Shown here: piece by piece, positions 40,631 to 49,086 of the stretch | Layout of the letters: each line of letters begins with the position of its first letter | Position numbering within the stretch: the stretch's first letter is position 1 | Source of the DNA: JAIEPX01 sp963725255 | GTDB lineage: Bacteria; Pseudomonadota; Gammaproteobacteria; JAIEPX01 | DNA: 64,000 nucleotides | Direction: 5' to 3' | NCBI GenBank assembly: GCA_963725255.1 | Contig: CAVRXV010000004.1 | Coordinates: forward strand, 124,001-188,000 | Notes under the pieces: generated by a model | What the model saw: only the letters and a program-made list of their open reading frames with translations | Told to the model about the DNA's origin: nothing | Database searches by the model: none | Translations under genes and position numbers: made by a program

Positions 40631-42292
40631 ATGACAGCAACTTCAGCAGCCAAGGGCCATGATGCTCATCATGATCACGGAGCGCATCAAGAGCCTGGTT
40701 TTGTAGGTTTTCTCAAACGCTGGCTTTTTACGACCAACCACAAAGATATTGGCACGCTTTATCTCGTGCTCGCTATGTTCAACTTTTTGTTAGCGGGAAC
40801 GATGGCCTTATTAATTCGATCAGAATTGTTTTTGCCCGGGCATCGATTACTTGCACCTGATTTTTTTAACACCATGACAACCATGCACGGATTAATTATG
40901 GTGTTTGGTGTAGTAATGCCAGTATTTGTTGGGTTGGCTAATTGGCAATTACCCATGATGCTGGGTGCTCCCGATATGGCATTGCCACGACTCAATAACT
41001 GGAGTTTTTGGCTGTTACCTTTTGCCTTCACAATTTTGCTTAGCACGTTTTTTATGTCGGGTTCTGCGCCAAATTTTGGATGGACATTTTACGCGCCGTT
41101 GTCGACAAAATATGGCCCACCCAGTACTGACTTCATGATTTTTGCAATTCATATTATGGGTATGTCTTCTATTTTGGGGTCAATAAATATTATCGCAACA
41201 ATTTTAAATATGCGTGTGAAGGGTATGAAATTAATGCAGATGCCGATGTTTGCATGGACATGGTTGATTACTGCATTTTTATTATTAGCGATTATGCCTG
41301 TGCTTGCAGGAACTGTTACAATGATGCTTACCGATCGTCATTTCGGTACAAGCTTTTTTGATGCAGCAGGGGGTGGTGATCCAATTTTATTCCAGCATTT
41401 ATTTTGGTTTTTTGGTCATCCCGAAGTTTATGTTCTAATTCTTCCCGCATTTGGTGTGATATCAGAAATATTGCCGACATTTAGTCGCAAAAAATTATTT
41501 GGTTATCATTTTATGGTGTATGCGACAGCAGCCATTGCAATTTTATCGTATGTTGTGTGGGTGCATCACATGTTCACTGCTGGTGTACCAGTTCAAGCCG
41601 CTTTACTTTTTATGTATTCAACAATGCTGATTGCCGTGCCTACCGGGATTAAAATATTTAACTGGGTCGCAACAATATTTAAAGGGTCACTTACCTTTGA
41701 AACGCCGATGTTATTTGCAATCGCCTTTTTATTTATGTTCACCTTGGGTGGCTTTTCTGGTTTGATGTTGGCAATTGTTCCTGCTGATTATCAATATCAA
41801 GATACGTATTTTGTGGTCGCTCATTTCCATTATGTGTTAGTTCCGGGTGCAATTTTCTCTGCAATTGCAGCGGTTTATTATTGGTTACCGAAGTGGACTG
41901 GTCACATGTATAATGAAACGCTCGGTAAACTTCATTTTTGGTTATCAACCATTTCTTTAAATATCACTTTTTTCCCGATGCATTTTCTTGGGTTAGCAGG
42001 TATGCCTCGACGAATTCCAGATTATGCATTGCAGTTCACAGATTTTAACCAAATTGCAACGGTGGGCGCTTTTATTTTTGGATTTTCACACTTAATTTTC
42101 TTATACAATATTATACAAACTGTGCGAGGCAAGGGTAAAAAGGCAACTAAAAGAGTTTGGGAAGGTGCGCACGGATTTGAATGGACTTTGCCATCACCGC
42201 CACCTTATCACTCATTTGTAACGCCGCCAGTGTTTGTAGAAGAATCGAGCAGTCATGAGGCGTGGGATTCGTTGGATCACCATGATAAATGA
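40631..42292 (+). CDS. coxA: Cytochrome c oxidase subunit I
   Basis: The catalytic subunit carrying haem a and the haem a3/CuB centre; reduces O2 to water and pumps protons. The 553 residues have about 12 membrane helices. The haem and copper ligands are seen in TMHGLIMVFG, GHPEVYVLILPAFG (about 264-277), WVHHMFTAG and HFHYVLVPG. The N-terminal tail is His-rich (HDAHHDHGAHQEP), possibly metal-binding. A GAGG site precedes the ATG. All key motifs are intact. Confidence 0.98.
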   Translation: MTATSAAKGHDAHHDHGAHQEPGFVGFLKRWLFTTNHKDIGTLYLVLAMFNFLLAGTMALLIRSELFLPGHRLLAPDFFNTMTTMHGLIMVFGVVMPVFVGLANWQLPMMLGAPDMALPRLNNWSFWLLPFAFTILLSTFFMSGSAPNFGWTFYAPLSTKYGPPSTDFMIFAIHIMGMSSILGSINIIATILNMRVKGMKLMQMPMFAWTWLITAFLLLAIMPVLAGTVTMMLTDRHFGTSFFDAAGGGDPILFQHLFWFFGHPEVYVLILPAFGVISEILPTFSRKKLFGYHFMVYATAAIAILSYVVWVHHMFTAGVPVQAALLFMYSTMLIAVPTGIKIFNWVATIFKGSLTFETPMLFAIAFLFMFTLGGFSGLMLAIVPADYQYQDTYFVVAHFHYVLVPGAIFSAIAAVYYWLPKWTGHMYNETLGKLHFWLSTISLNITFFPMHFLGLAGMPRRIPDYALQFTDFNQIATVGAFIFGFSHLIFLYNIIQTVRGKGKKATKRVWEGAHGFEWTLPSPPPYHSFVTPPVFVEESSSHEAWDSLDHHDK

Positions 42293-42860
42293 TCTTCACG
42301 TTCAAAAAGGAAAAAAGCAGCGACGTTTAGTGCTAATTTTGTCGAGCTTTGTGGTACTGATGTTTGGGTTTGGATACGCGATGGTGCCTTTATATAATGT
42401 ATTGTGTAAGCAACTTGGTATTAATGGAAAAACGGGTGGGCAAGTTGTTTTAGATGATACCGGTATTGATGAGAGCCGAACCATTACGGTTCAATTTTTG
42501 GCAACAACGAATGCTTATATTCCATGGGAATTTAGACCTCGATTGCGAACGATACAAATGCATCCAGGTGAAAATAAAGCCGTTGCGTATTTTGCGAGAA
42601 ATAACACAGATCATGCAATGACTGTTCAGGCAATACCGAGTGTAACTCCTGGCACCGCTGCGAAATATTTGAAAAAAACCGAGTGTTTTTGTTTTACGCA
42701 GCAAAAAATGAATGGGCAGGAAGAGATGGATTGGCCATTATTGTTTCACATCGATAAAAATGTGCCAAAAAATATCCATACTATTACGTTGGCTTATACA
42801 TTATTTGATGTGACGAGCTCACACAGTAAAGTAATTGATGCCAAACAAGGGCATTTATGA
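42282..42860 (+). CDS. ctaG: Cytochrome c oxidase assembly protein CtaG (Cox11)
   Basis: A membrane-anchored copper chaperone that builds the CuB site of subunit I. The 192 residues have one N-terminal helix (RLVLILSSFVVLMFGFGYAM), the conserved CKQLGINGKTGG, and the copper-binding CFCFTQQ (about 138-144), followed by DWPLLFHIDKNVP. An ATG at 42255 is in frame, but the 42282 ATG, which overlaps the coxA stop by 11 bases, gives the usual short N-terminus. It lies between coxA and coxC as usual. Confidence 0.95.
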   Translation: MINDLHVQKGKKQRRLVLILSSFVVLMFGFGYAMVPLYNVLCKQLGINGKTGGQVVLDDTGIDESRTITVQFLATTNAYIPWEFRPRLRTIQMHPGENKAVAYFARNNTDHAMTVQAIPSVTPGTAAKYLKKTECFCFTQQKMNGQEEMDWPLLFHIDKNVPKNIHTITLAYTLFDVTSSHSKVIDAKQGHL

Positions 42861-42902
42861 TTTCGGTTCAACAGTGAACAATTTTTTTAAAGAGGATAGA
42901 TA

Positions 42903-43784
42903 ATGGCTACACACAACAAAGGTACCTATTACTTACCAGCGCCATCTAAATGGCCATTTGTCGGTTCTGCCGGAATTTTTTGTTTGCTCTTTGGATTAGC
43001 GAATTGGCTCCACGGAAATCATTTTGGCACGGTATTATTTGGTGTTGGAATCATGGTCATTATTTACATGGTCTTTGGTTGGTTTAGTACAGTGATTCGT
43101 GAAAACGAAGCAGGATTGTTAAATAACGAACAAGTTGAGCGCTCCTATCGATGGGGAATGATTTGGTTCATTTTTTCTGAAGTAATGTTTTTCGGAACTT
43201 TTTTTGGTGCGCTATTTTATATACGAGTTTATTCGGTGCCCTGGTTGGGTGGTGAAGGAATGGGAGATCTCACGCATGTATTATTGTGGCCAAATTTTGT
43301 GGCGAAGTGGCCATTATTAACAACACCCAATCCTAACGTATTTGCTGGTCCTCAATCTGTCATGGATACCTGGGGCGTTCCTGCGCTTAATACTTTGATA
43401 TTATTGAGCAGTGGTGTGACTATCACAATTGCACATTGGGGATTATTAAAAAAGAATAGGACTCAACTAATCGTTGCCCAACTTGCCACAGTTTTATTAG
43501 GCATTTTATTTTTATGTATGCAGGCGATGGAATATGGGGAAGCTTACACTGAAAAAGCGCTACGATTAGATGCTGGTGCCTATGGTAATACCTTTTTCAT
43601 GCTAACCGGGTTTCATGGTTTGCACGTGACGTTAGGTACTACAATGCTTATTGTGATATTGGGCCGCATCTTAAAAGGCCATTTTACACCTGCGCACCAT
43701 TTTGCATTTGAAGCGGTGGCCTGGTATTGGCACTTTGTAGACGTCGTGTGGTTATTCCTGTTTATATTTGTTTACTGGATCTAA
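42903..43784 (+). CDS. coxC: Cytochrome c oxidase subunit III
   Basis: The third core subunit of the aa3 oxidase, which stabilises subunit I. The 293 residues have about seven membrane helices. The family motifs are FIFSEVMFFGTFFGALFYIR (about 93-112), the TGFHGLHVTLGT stretch, and the C-terminal EAVAWYWHFVDVVWLFLF. A GAGGATAG site precedes the ATG. It is the last gene of the oxidase block. The gap to convergent rlmI (70 bases) has only a weak hairpin. Confidence 0.97.
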   Translation: MATHNKGTYYLPAPSKWPFVGSAGIFCLLFGLANWLHGNHFGTVLFGVGIMVIIYMVFGWFSTVIRENEAGLLNNEQVERSYRWGMIWFIFSEVMFFGTFFGALFYIRVYSVPWLGGEGMGDLTHVLLWPNFVAKWPLLTTPNPNVFAGPQSVMDTWGVPALNTLILLSSGVTITIAHWGLLKKNRTQLIVAQLATVLLGILFLCMQAMEYGEAYTEKALRLDAGAYGNTFFMLTGFHGLHVTLGTTMLIVILGRILKGHFTPAHHFAFEAVAWYWHFVDVVWLFLFIFVYWI

Positions 43785-43854
43785 CTATTCACCACATGAT
43801 GGACGTTTTAGCCATTCTAGCCAAGGTGCTGAATGGTTGCTACTGGATCTAATA

Positions 43855-45039
43855 TCATGCAGAGCAATCAATTGTAAGCAGCACTGCTTGCAAATAATTT
43901 CCTTCGTTGAAAGCTGAAAGCATAGGATGATCTGCTGCGGCGCCAAAAGTGCCTAATATGCGTATATGCTTGTGGCTTGCAGCGGCAGACTCACCAATAA
44001 TATGAATAAAATGATCCAATGTTAATGCAGAAGAACAGTTACAGGTCATCAATACACTGCCTGGTTTAAGAAATTTAAAAATCTCTTTATGTATAAACCG
44101 ATAATGTTGCACTGCACGATCCAAATGTTTTCTTGAGGGTGCTAATTTGGGTGGATCTAAAATAACGATGTCATAATTTTCTGCGAGTGCAAGACTTTCG
44201 CGTACATCCGCTTCAATAAATTTTACATTGTTCAATGAATTTAATTCAGCATTTTTCGTCGCTTGTTTTACAGCGCCTGCGGAACTATCAATTCCTAAAA
44301 CTTCTTTCGCGCCTGCTTTTGCCGCATGAAGGGAAAATCCGCCCGTAAAACAATATAAATCGAGCACTCGTTTATCACGAGCCAACGCAGCTATACGTTG
44401 ATGATTTTCGCGTTGATCTAAATATAAGCCTGTTTTTTGAGTTTGTGAGAAATCGATTTGATAAATAAGTCCGTCTTCTTTGACCTCTGTAATCATTGAG
44501 CTAGTGGAGTCCGAAGATTTATTCCACCCGTCTTGTTGAAGTGTTTTTGATCGGCTAATCCAAATAATTTCTCGTGGTGACAATAAATCCTGTAAAGTCG
44601 ATTCAATCAATTTACGGTGTGCTTCGACCCAATAAGCAGAACTTGAAACAACTATCACATCCCCAAAGACATCAGCTGTCACGCCGGATAAACCATCACC
44701 TTCACTATTGCACAAACGATAGGCGGTTGTGTCAGAATCCGGTACCCCGATTAATTCTCGTAATTTTTTGGCGTTCTGAAAGCGAACCTTAATTATGTCT
44801 GCAAGGCTAGGTTCAGAAAATTTCTCATCCGCATACGCTAATACCCGTACCCTGTAGAGCGAATGCTCATTATAAACGCCCCACCCAATCAGGCTTTTGT
44901 CCTCAGCATGTACGCTAACCAGTTCGCCCGTCTTCAGTGCACCCTTATTGTAGGCAATCGCCTTAGGAAACACCCACGGATGCCCCTGCACAATTGGCTT
45001 GCTCTTCTTTGTCTCTAAATAAACCGCTGCTATGCTCAT
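43855..45039 (-). CDS. rlmI: 23S rRNA m5C1962 methyltransferase RlmI
   Basis: A SAM-dependent methyltransferase for 23S rRNA. The 394 residues start with a PUA RNA-binding domain (SKPIVQGHPWVFPKAI; GELVSVHAEDKSLIGWGVYN). The central part begins KTGLYLDQRENHQ, followed by the SAM-binding Rossmann core VLDLYCFTGGFSLHAAKAGA (about 237-256) and the motif IV DPPKLAPSRKHL. LMTCNCSSALTLDHF near the C-terminus is the motif VI region with the catalytic cysteine. It is transcribed alone, convergent with coxC. Confidence 0.95.
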   Translation of the reverse strand: MSIAAVYLETKKSKPIVQGHPWVFPKAIAYNKGALKTGELVSVHAEDKSLIGWGVYNEHSLYRVRVLAYADEKFSEPSLADIIKVRFQNAKKLRELIGVPDSDTTAYRLCNSEGDGLSGVTADVFGDVIVVSSSAYWVEAHRKLIESTLQDLLSPREIIWISRSKTLQQDGWNKSSDSTSSMITEVKEDGLIYQIDFSQTQKTGLYLDQRENHQRIAALARDKRVLDLYCFTGGFSLHAAKAGAKEVLGIDSSAGAVKQATKNAELNSLNNVKFIEADVRESLALAENYDIVILDPPKLAPSRKHLDRAVQHYRFIHKEIFKFLKPGSVLMTCNCSSALTLDHFIHIIGESAAASHKHIRILGTFGAAADHPMLSAFNEGNYLQAVLLTIDCSA

Positions 45040-45100
45040 GTCTTAACCCATCCTAAAACCTTAAGTATCTCGCATTTGGCCTGAGGTTAAAAGGAATATC

Positions 45101-45153
45101 GTTGTAAGATAACGTTACAACTACTTGACATAATATACTACATAAAGTATACT
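45101..45153 (+). promoter_or_regulatory. Sigma-70 promoter with upstream inverted repeat for the Panacea antitoxin gene
   Basis: TTGACA (45125-45130), a 17-base spacer and TATACT (45148-45153) form a near-consensus promoter 30 bases upstream of the ATG. Immediately before the -35 lies GTTGTAA-n7-TTACAAC (45101-45121), a candidate operator for the helix-turn-helix of the encoded protein. Confidence 0.78.
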
Positions 45154-45182
45154 TAAGATTAAGAGGTTACAGGATTACTACG

Positions 45183-45995
45183 ATGACTGATTTACAGACT
45201 AAACATTTAGGTGAGCGAATTAAGGGCCTGCGAGAAGAGTTTGGATATTCACAAGCGCAGGTTGCTAAAGTATTAAAGATAAATAGAGTCTCATTATCGC
45301 AGATTGAAAATGGAGAAAGAAAAGTGAGTGCACAGGAGCTATCTGCATTCTCTAAATTATTCAATTTAACGACGGATAGTATTTTAGATTTAGAACGTGA
45401 AATTCATGTAGAGCTACTGATGGATGAAGTATCAGAAAAACAAGAAAAAACGGATATACGTATTAGTGTTCCGCAAAATAAAGTCGAAAAATTCAAAGAA
45501 GTACTATTGTATGTTTTGAGTAAAATCGGTTCAAAACCGAATGTTGGGGAAACAGTTATATACAAAATACTGTATTTCATCGATTTTGACTTCTATGAAA
45601 AATTTGAAGAGCAACTAGTTGGTGCAACTTACATCAAGAATCACCATGGCCCAACCCCAGTAGAATTCAAAAAAATCACTGATATAATGGAACATGATAA
45701 AGAGTTGTTTAAGGTTAAAAGTGAATACTTTCAAATCCCTCAAACGAAGTATCTACCCTTACGTGAGGCAGATTTAAGACAATTTACTGCAAATGAAATA
45801 CAGCTGATTGATAGCGTTATTGAAAAACTATCTCACTATAATGCAAATCAAATCAGTGAATACTCTCACGGAGACATTCCTTGGTTAACCACGGAAAAGG
45901 GAAAGATAATTGACTATGAGAAAGTTTTTTATCGCGTAAAGCCATACTCAGTCAGGAGCTATGATGACATTCAAACAGGTGAATCGTCGGAGTAA
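45183..45995 (+). CDS. HTH-Panacea (DUF4065) antitoxin
   Basis: A 270-residue protein with an N-terminal XRE helix-turn-helix (LGERIKGLREEFGYSQAQVA then INRVSLSQIENGERKVS, about 10-48). A Panacea/SocA domain (about 95-250) has YKILYFIDFDFYEKFEEQLV, YIKNHHGPTPVEFKKI and ISEYSHGDIPW. Panacea proteins act as antitoxins that neutralise diverse toxins encoded beside them. A strong promoter lies upstream. Only the C-terminal fragment of a toxin is found immediately downstream (45986-46111), so the antitoxin appears orphaned. Confidence 0.88.
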   Translation: MTDLQTKHLGERIKGLREEFGYSQAQVAKVLKINRVSLSQIENGERKVSAQELSAFSKLFNLTTDSILDLEREIHVELLMDEVSEKQEKTDIRISVPQNKVEKFKEVLLYVLSKIGSKPNVGETVIYKILYFIDFDFYEKFEEQLVGATYIKNHHGPTPVEFKKITDIMEHDKELFKVKSEYFQIPQTKYLPLREADLRQFTANEIQLIDSVIEKLSHYNANQISEYSHGDIPWLTTEKGKIIDYEKVFYRVKPYSVRSYDDIQTGESSE

Positions 45996-46111
45996 GAGTC
46001 ATTTACGCATATTTTGATATTGAAGATAAGATTGAATATATAGAAATATATCACAAAAACGAAAAAGAAAACGAAGATAAAAATAGAATAGAAAAAAAGT
46101 ATCAGTCATGA
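45986..46111 (+). pseudogene. C-terminal fragment of a RelE-like toxin
   Basis: The frame reads VGVRVIYAYFDIEDKIEYIE then IYHKNEKENEDKNRIEKKYQ and stop. This resembles the C-terminus of RelE/HigB-like toxins that accompany HTH-Panacea antitoxins (GxRVIYAY...EIYxKxDKENED). There is no usable start codon after the stop at 45980 in this frame. The N-terminal two-thirds has been lost, and the fragment overlaps the antitoxin's stop codon. Confidence 0.7.
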
Positions 46112-46139
46112 AGGTGGATAAGACGGATTAGGTGTCGTT

Positions 46140-46241
46140 AGGTGTCAGATCTAAGATCAATACTTTGTTTTTTGCTCAGCTCTATGGAATAACCGTTAAA
46201 TTCTATCTAATGAGTATCGATTAGTTTTAGATCTGACACCT
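46140..46241. repeat. Inverted repeat, GGTGTCAGATCT type
   Basis: AGGTGTCAGATCTAA (46140-46154) and TTAGATCTGACACCT (46227-46241) are perfect 15-base inverted ends, 72 bases apart. The end sequence belongs to the same GGGGTCA/GGTGTCA family as the RAYT remnant and the cassette borders. Confidence 0.8.
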
Positions 46242-46606
46242 TTATCTCGCAGATAATGAAAATAATCTTCTCTAACTCTAAATGTTACTTCGATGAGTAG
46301 GTAGGTGAGTAATTTTGTTGAAGCAATACACTTATTCTGCGGCTAATGGATCTTCAAATGTCATTAGGCGCACAACAAGCATCTGAAAGATAGTAATGGC
46401 AGGGGTGTCATGTTGGGCTAATCAGAAATAAGGGAAATAATTTTTGTAGTTGGTGCTATGTGTGTGCGGTCTGATTATTGGACGTGTCAAGCAGCTTTGG
46501 GTCTTGCAAGCTCTCTTGGCAAAGATAACGCCCCCCCCCTGTTTGTTTCGGAGGCGTTTGTCGAGTGGTAATATCGAGGCGGCTGTCCTTTATACCATTA
46601 TCGTAT

Positions 46607-46642
46607 GCCACGAAGAATTGACATTTGTCATTTCTTCGTGGC
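46607..46642. repeat. Long hairpin, REP-like
   Basis: GCCACGAAGAA pairs perfectly with TTCTTCGTGGC. After one T-T mismatch, TGACA pairs with TGTCA around a 2-base loop. The whole forms a 17-bp stem. No adjacent T-run, so not an obvious terminator. The base composition is higher in GC than its surroundings. Confidence 0.7.
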
Positions 46643-46693
46643 GCAGATTGGCGCGATGGCTTGGCTTTTCTAAGAAAAATCTTCCTGATGGCA

Positions 46694-46781
46694 TGCCAAA
46701 TAAGTGAATAATGCTCTGTATTTGGCACGACTTGCTATGAAACTTTATGCCAAATAGGGGGTAAGAAAGGGCTATTTGGCA
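46694..46781. repeat. Two tandem TGCCAAATA inverted pairs
   Basis: TGCCAAATA/TATTTGGCA occurs twice: 46694-46702 with 46719-46727, and 46748-46756 with 46773-46781. The spacers are 16 bases each. Two equal hairpins in a row suggest a small repeat element or protein-binding sites. Confidence 0.6.
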
Positions 46782-46990
46782 CCAACATTAAAAAACCAAG
46801 GTAGCTTAAGAATGTCTTTAATACCTAAACCTATTGAAAACAATGAGCATTCCATTGGTTGCGACAAAGAGATTTTGCCTTTCGACGACATTATTATCAT
46901 TGATGATTTTCTCTAGCTTGCATATTGCATGAATAATCGTAGCGAGAAGTGCACAGTGCTGAAGATTCAGTTTGGGCATGGTCACCATTT

Positions 46991-47188
46991 CTATCTTAAC
47001 TTTTTGGTGAACCAAAGTATCAGATCATCATCGAGTGAATAGTTATTTCCTGGAGTGGTTGGATGGTAATTATAAGTAACACCCTTACCATCAGGGATAT
47101 AACCGCGTTTTACGTATAGCCTCTGGGCGGCACCATAGCCACCATCTTCTCCTGCATAAAGACCTACGCCAATGCCAACCATATCAGA
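46991..47188 (-). pseudogene. C-terminal fragment of a second GNAT acetyltransferase
   Basis: The minus strand reads DMVGIGVGLYAGEDGGYGAA then QRLYVKRGYIPDGKGVTYNY, ending LDDDLILWFTKKLR. This is the C-terminal half of a common GNAT family (GIGVGLY...AQRLYVKRGYIPDG). The acetyl-CoA-binding N-terminal half is missing. The fragment is joined, out of frame, to the 3' end of the next acetyltransferase gene, which looks like a deletion junction. Confidence 0.72.
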
Positions 47189-47658
47189 TTGTTTGTATTT
47201 TCTAGTTTTTTTACCATATAAACCATATTCCATTCATAACCACTTGGCTTAAGATTGAATAAAGGTGAGAAACCCAAAGATTGATAAAACAGGTATGTTT
47301 TCAAATAATTTTCATCACATTCAGTAGGGTTCAAAGTTTCAACAGTGATTGTGTTAGCGCCATTGTTTATTGCATACTCAAAAGCTGCTTCTGCTAGTTT
47401 TTTTCCAATACCTTTTCCATGAAAATCTTTTAGGATGCCCATCCAATAGATATTGGCGTTGTTTGGATAAGGGAAATTAATAGAAATGAGGCCGATGTAA
47501 TCTGTATTGATTTTTGCAGCGAAATTGGTACGTGTACGCACGCCTTCTGCGTAATGCTCGTTGGCTTCTGGGAGTCCAAAATATTCGGGTAAATCCGCTG
47601 TGATTTTACGACACAACATTTCAGCTGTTTCAGGAGATATTTTTTCTGTGATTATCAT
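47164..47658 (-). CDS. GNAT family N-acetyltransferase
   Basis: A 164-residue acetyltransferase. The acetyl-CoA-binding motif A is clear: NIYWMGILKDFHGKGIGKKL (about 72-91), followed by EAAFEYAINNGANTITVETL and YLKTYLFYQSLGFSP. The ATG at 47658 follows AGGAAG; a longer in-frame start exists upstream but lacks a site. The last 15 or so residues (NTNNLIWLALA) come from out-of-frame sequence of the neighbouring GNAT fragment, so the natural C-terminus was probably near KKL. The substrate is unknown. Confidence 0.8.
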   Translation of the reverse strand: MIITEKISPETAEMLCRKITADLPEYFGLPEANEHYAEGVRTRTNFAAKINTDYIGLISINFPYPNNANIYWMGILKDFHGKGIGKKLAEAAFEYAINNGANTITVETLNPTECDENYLKTYLFYQSLGFSPLFNLKPSGYEWNMVYMVKKLENTNNLIWLALA

Positions 47659-47710
47659 AAGGCTTCCTATTAGGATAATATATATCAATTTCTTCATCAG
47701 AAATTAATAG

Positions 47711-48055
47711 CTATTTCACTGTGATTACAATAGTTTTTCCTGCGGTTAATGATTTTGTTGTGTGCCCTTTTCCTGTTAAATCATTTGCAAGCAAAATATC
47801 ACCTGAAGTGAAGATTTTTTTGTTACCAAGGCTCGTTGTGACTTCAAATTCTCCTTCGAGATAAATAATATATTGCTTTTGTGGAGCATTGTGCCAATCA
47901 AATTGAGCCCCAGCGGGTGATTCTCTCAATAATAAATTTTCAACAGGCATTTTTTTTGAGTAAACTCCAAGAGGATGTTCGTTATTCAGCTCTATATTAA
48001 GTTCTTCAAAGTATGAATGGCTATCTGTTCCTGTATAGAGATGGGTAATTTTCAA
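47711..48055 (-). CDS. Small cupin-domain protein
   Basis: A 114-residue single-domain cupin. The pattern RESPAGAQFDWHNAPQKQYI (about 44-63), then YLEGEFEVTTSLGNKKIFTS and GDILLANDLTGKGHTTK, matches the two conserved cupin motifs with possible metal-binding His residues. The reaction cannot be read. It lies between the GNAT and alpha/beta-hydrolase genes on the same strand, and may be cotranscribed with them. Confidence 0.8.
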   Translation of the reverse strand: MKITHLYTGTDSHSYFEELNIELNNEHPLGVYSKKMPVENLLLRESPAGAQFDWHNAPQKQYIIYLEGEFEVTTSLGNKKIFTSGDILLANDLTGKGHTTKSLTAGKTIVITVK

Positions 48056-48142
48056 ATCAAGTTCTCACGGGTAAGTTTGTCAATAATATTTTGGCAGAAG
48101 TGATGCCTTCATATTGATAAAGGCATCACTTCTCTTTTTAGA

Positions 48143-49006
48143 TCAAGATTTTTGTTGTAAAAAATGCAATACATCGTGATTAAATTGTTCTGGATCTTGC
48201 ATGAAAGAAAAATGGCTGACTTGAGGTTGAATGAGTAATCCCGAATTTGGGATTGAGTCGGCCATAAACTCAGTATTTTCACGTTTGATGCCTTCGTCTC
48301 GATCACCATCAACAATCCAAGTGGGTGCTTTGATGGAATTCAACTGAGCCTTTGTAAAATTAGGCTGAGTTTCCCACATTTTTTTAATTTGATCGAGAAA
48401 TTTATCGTAATCATTCGGTGTCTTAGAGAGTTTTTGATATTCTTGTTTTGCGCGAATGTTTGCATAGGTGTTAAAAACTTCAGTACCTGTAGGATCTTTT
48501 GTTCCGTCGGGAGTTGAATTTGCACCAAAGGCAAAAAGTTTGGTGATACGGTCAGGATGATGGATGGCAATATTAATTCCAATAATTCCGCCATCACTCC
48601 AGCCTACAATAGCAGCTTTTTTAATTTTAAGGAAATCCATCAAACTAATAACGTCTTCCATCATAGTGTCGTAGTTGTATGGGGTGTTATTATTTGTGCT
48701 GCGTCCATGACCCCGACTGTCCATTACGATCACTTGATAGTTTTTAGAAAGTGTTCGAACTTGATTTCCCCAATAATTAGAATTACCTAATCCACCATGT
48801 AAAAAGATGACAGGTTCACCATGACCATATACGCCGTACCAAATTTGTGCTCCTCGAATGGGTGCATAACCACTCACTTTTGTTGAAGGGAGAGTGGGTG
48901 TAGGAGGAAGTTCAAGCCATTGTGGTTTTGCTAACGCAGTTTGTATGTTCGTAAAAGAAAAGCAAAGACAAAGTAATGTTAGAGCGAAGGATCTAAGTAA
49001 AGACAT
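48143..49006 (-). CDS. Exported alpha/beta hydrolase
   Basis: A 287-residue hydrolase with a signal peptide (about 1-26, ending TALAK). The fold is clear from GHGEPVIFLHGGLGNSNYW (about 56-74), DSRGHGRSTNN, and the nucleophile elbow VGWSDGGIIG (Ser at about 142). The acid Asp in WIVDGDRDEGI and the catalytic His in QVSHFSFMQDPE are in place. It probably cleaves a small ester or similar compound in the periplasm. The substrate is not known. Confidence 0.87.
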   Translation of the reverse strand: MSLLRSFALTLLCLCFSFTNIQTALAKPQWLELPPTPTLPSTKVSGYAPIRGAQIWYGVYGHGEPVIFLHGGLGNSNYWGNQVRTLSKNYQVIVMDSRGHGRSTNNNTPYNYDTMMEDVISLMDFLKIKKAAIVGWSDGGIIGINIAIHHPDRITKLFAFGANSTPDGTKDPTGTEVFNTYANIRAKQEYQKLSKTPNDYDKFLDQIKKMWETQPNFTKAQLNSIKAPTWIVDGDRDEGIKRENTEFMADSIPNSGLLIQPQVSHFSFMQDPEQFNHDVLHFLQQKS

Positions 49007-49086
49007 GAGTGAAATCTCCGAATTAAATTAATCTAATCTGATATTAATGCAATAATATAATGTATTCAAGAATTAATGCTGATCTT

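Larger units (their letters stand above)
46112..46990. other. Non-coding stretch rich in inverted repeats
   Basis: About 880 bases without a convincing gene. It holds a REPIN-like palindrome (46140-46241), a long hairpin (46607-46642) and two TGCCAAATA/TATTTGGCA inverted pairs (46694-46781). Short open frames on both strands here lack ribosome sites and coding-like composition. The stretch lies between a toxin remnant and an acetyltransferase remnant, which suggests a decayed region. Confidence 0.7.

Noticed and set aside
43785..43854. Terminator between coxC and rlmI
   Set aside because: A GCCATTC/GAATGGT pairing exists but the stem is short and no T-run follows.
46450..46728. Open frames of 85-90 codons on both strands
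   Set aside because: No ribosome sites, mutually overlapping, and crossed by a perfect hairpin; composition is not coding-like.
46818..47015. 65-codon minus-strand frame
   Set aside because: No ribosome site and no recognisable motif; overlaps the end of the GNAT fragment.
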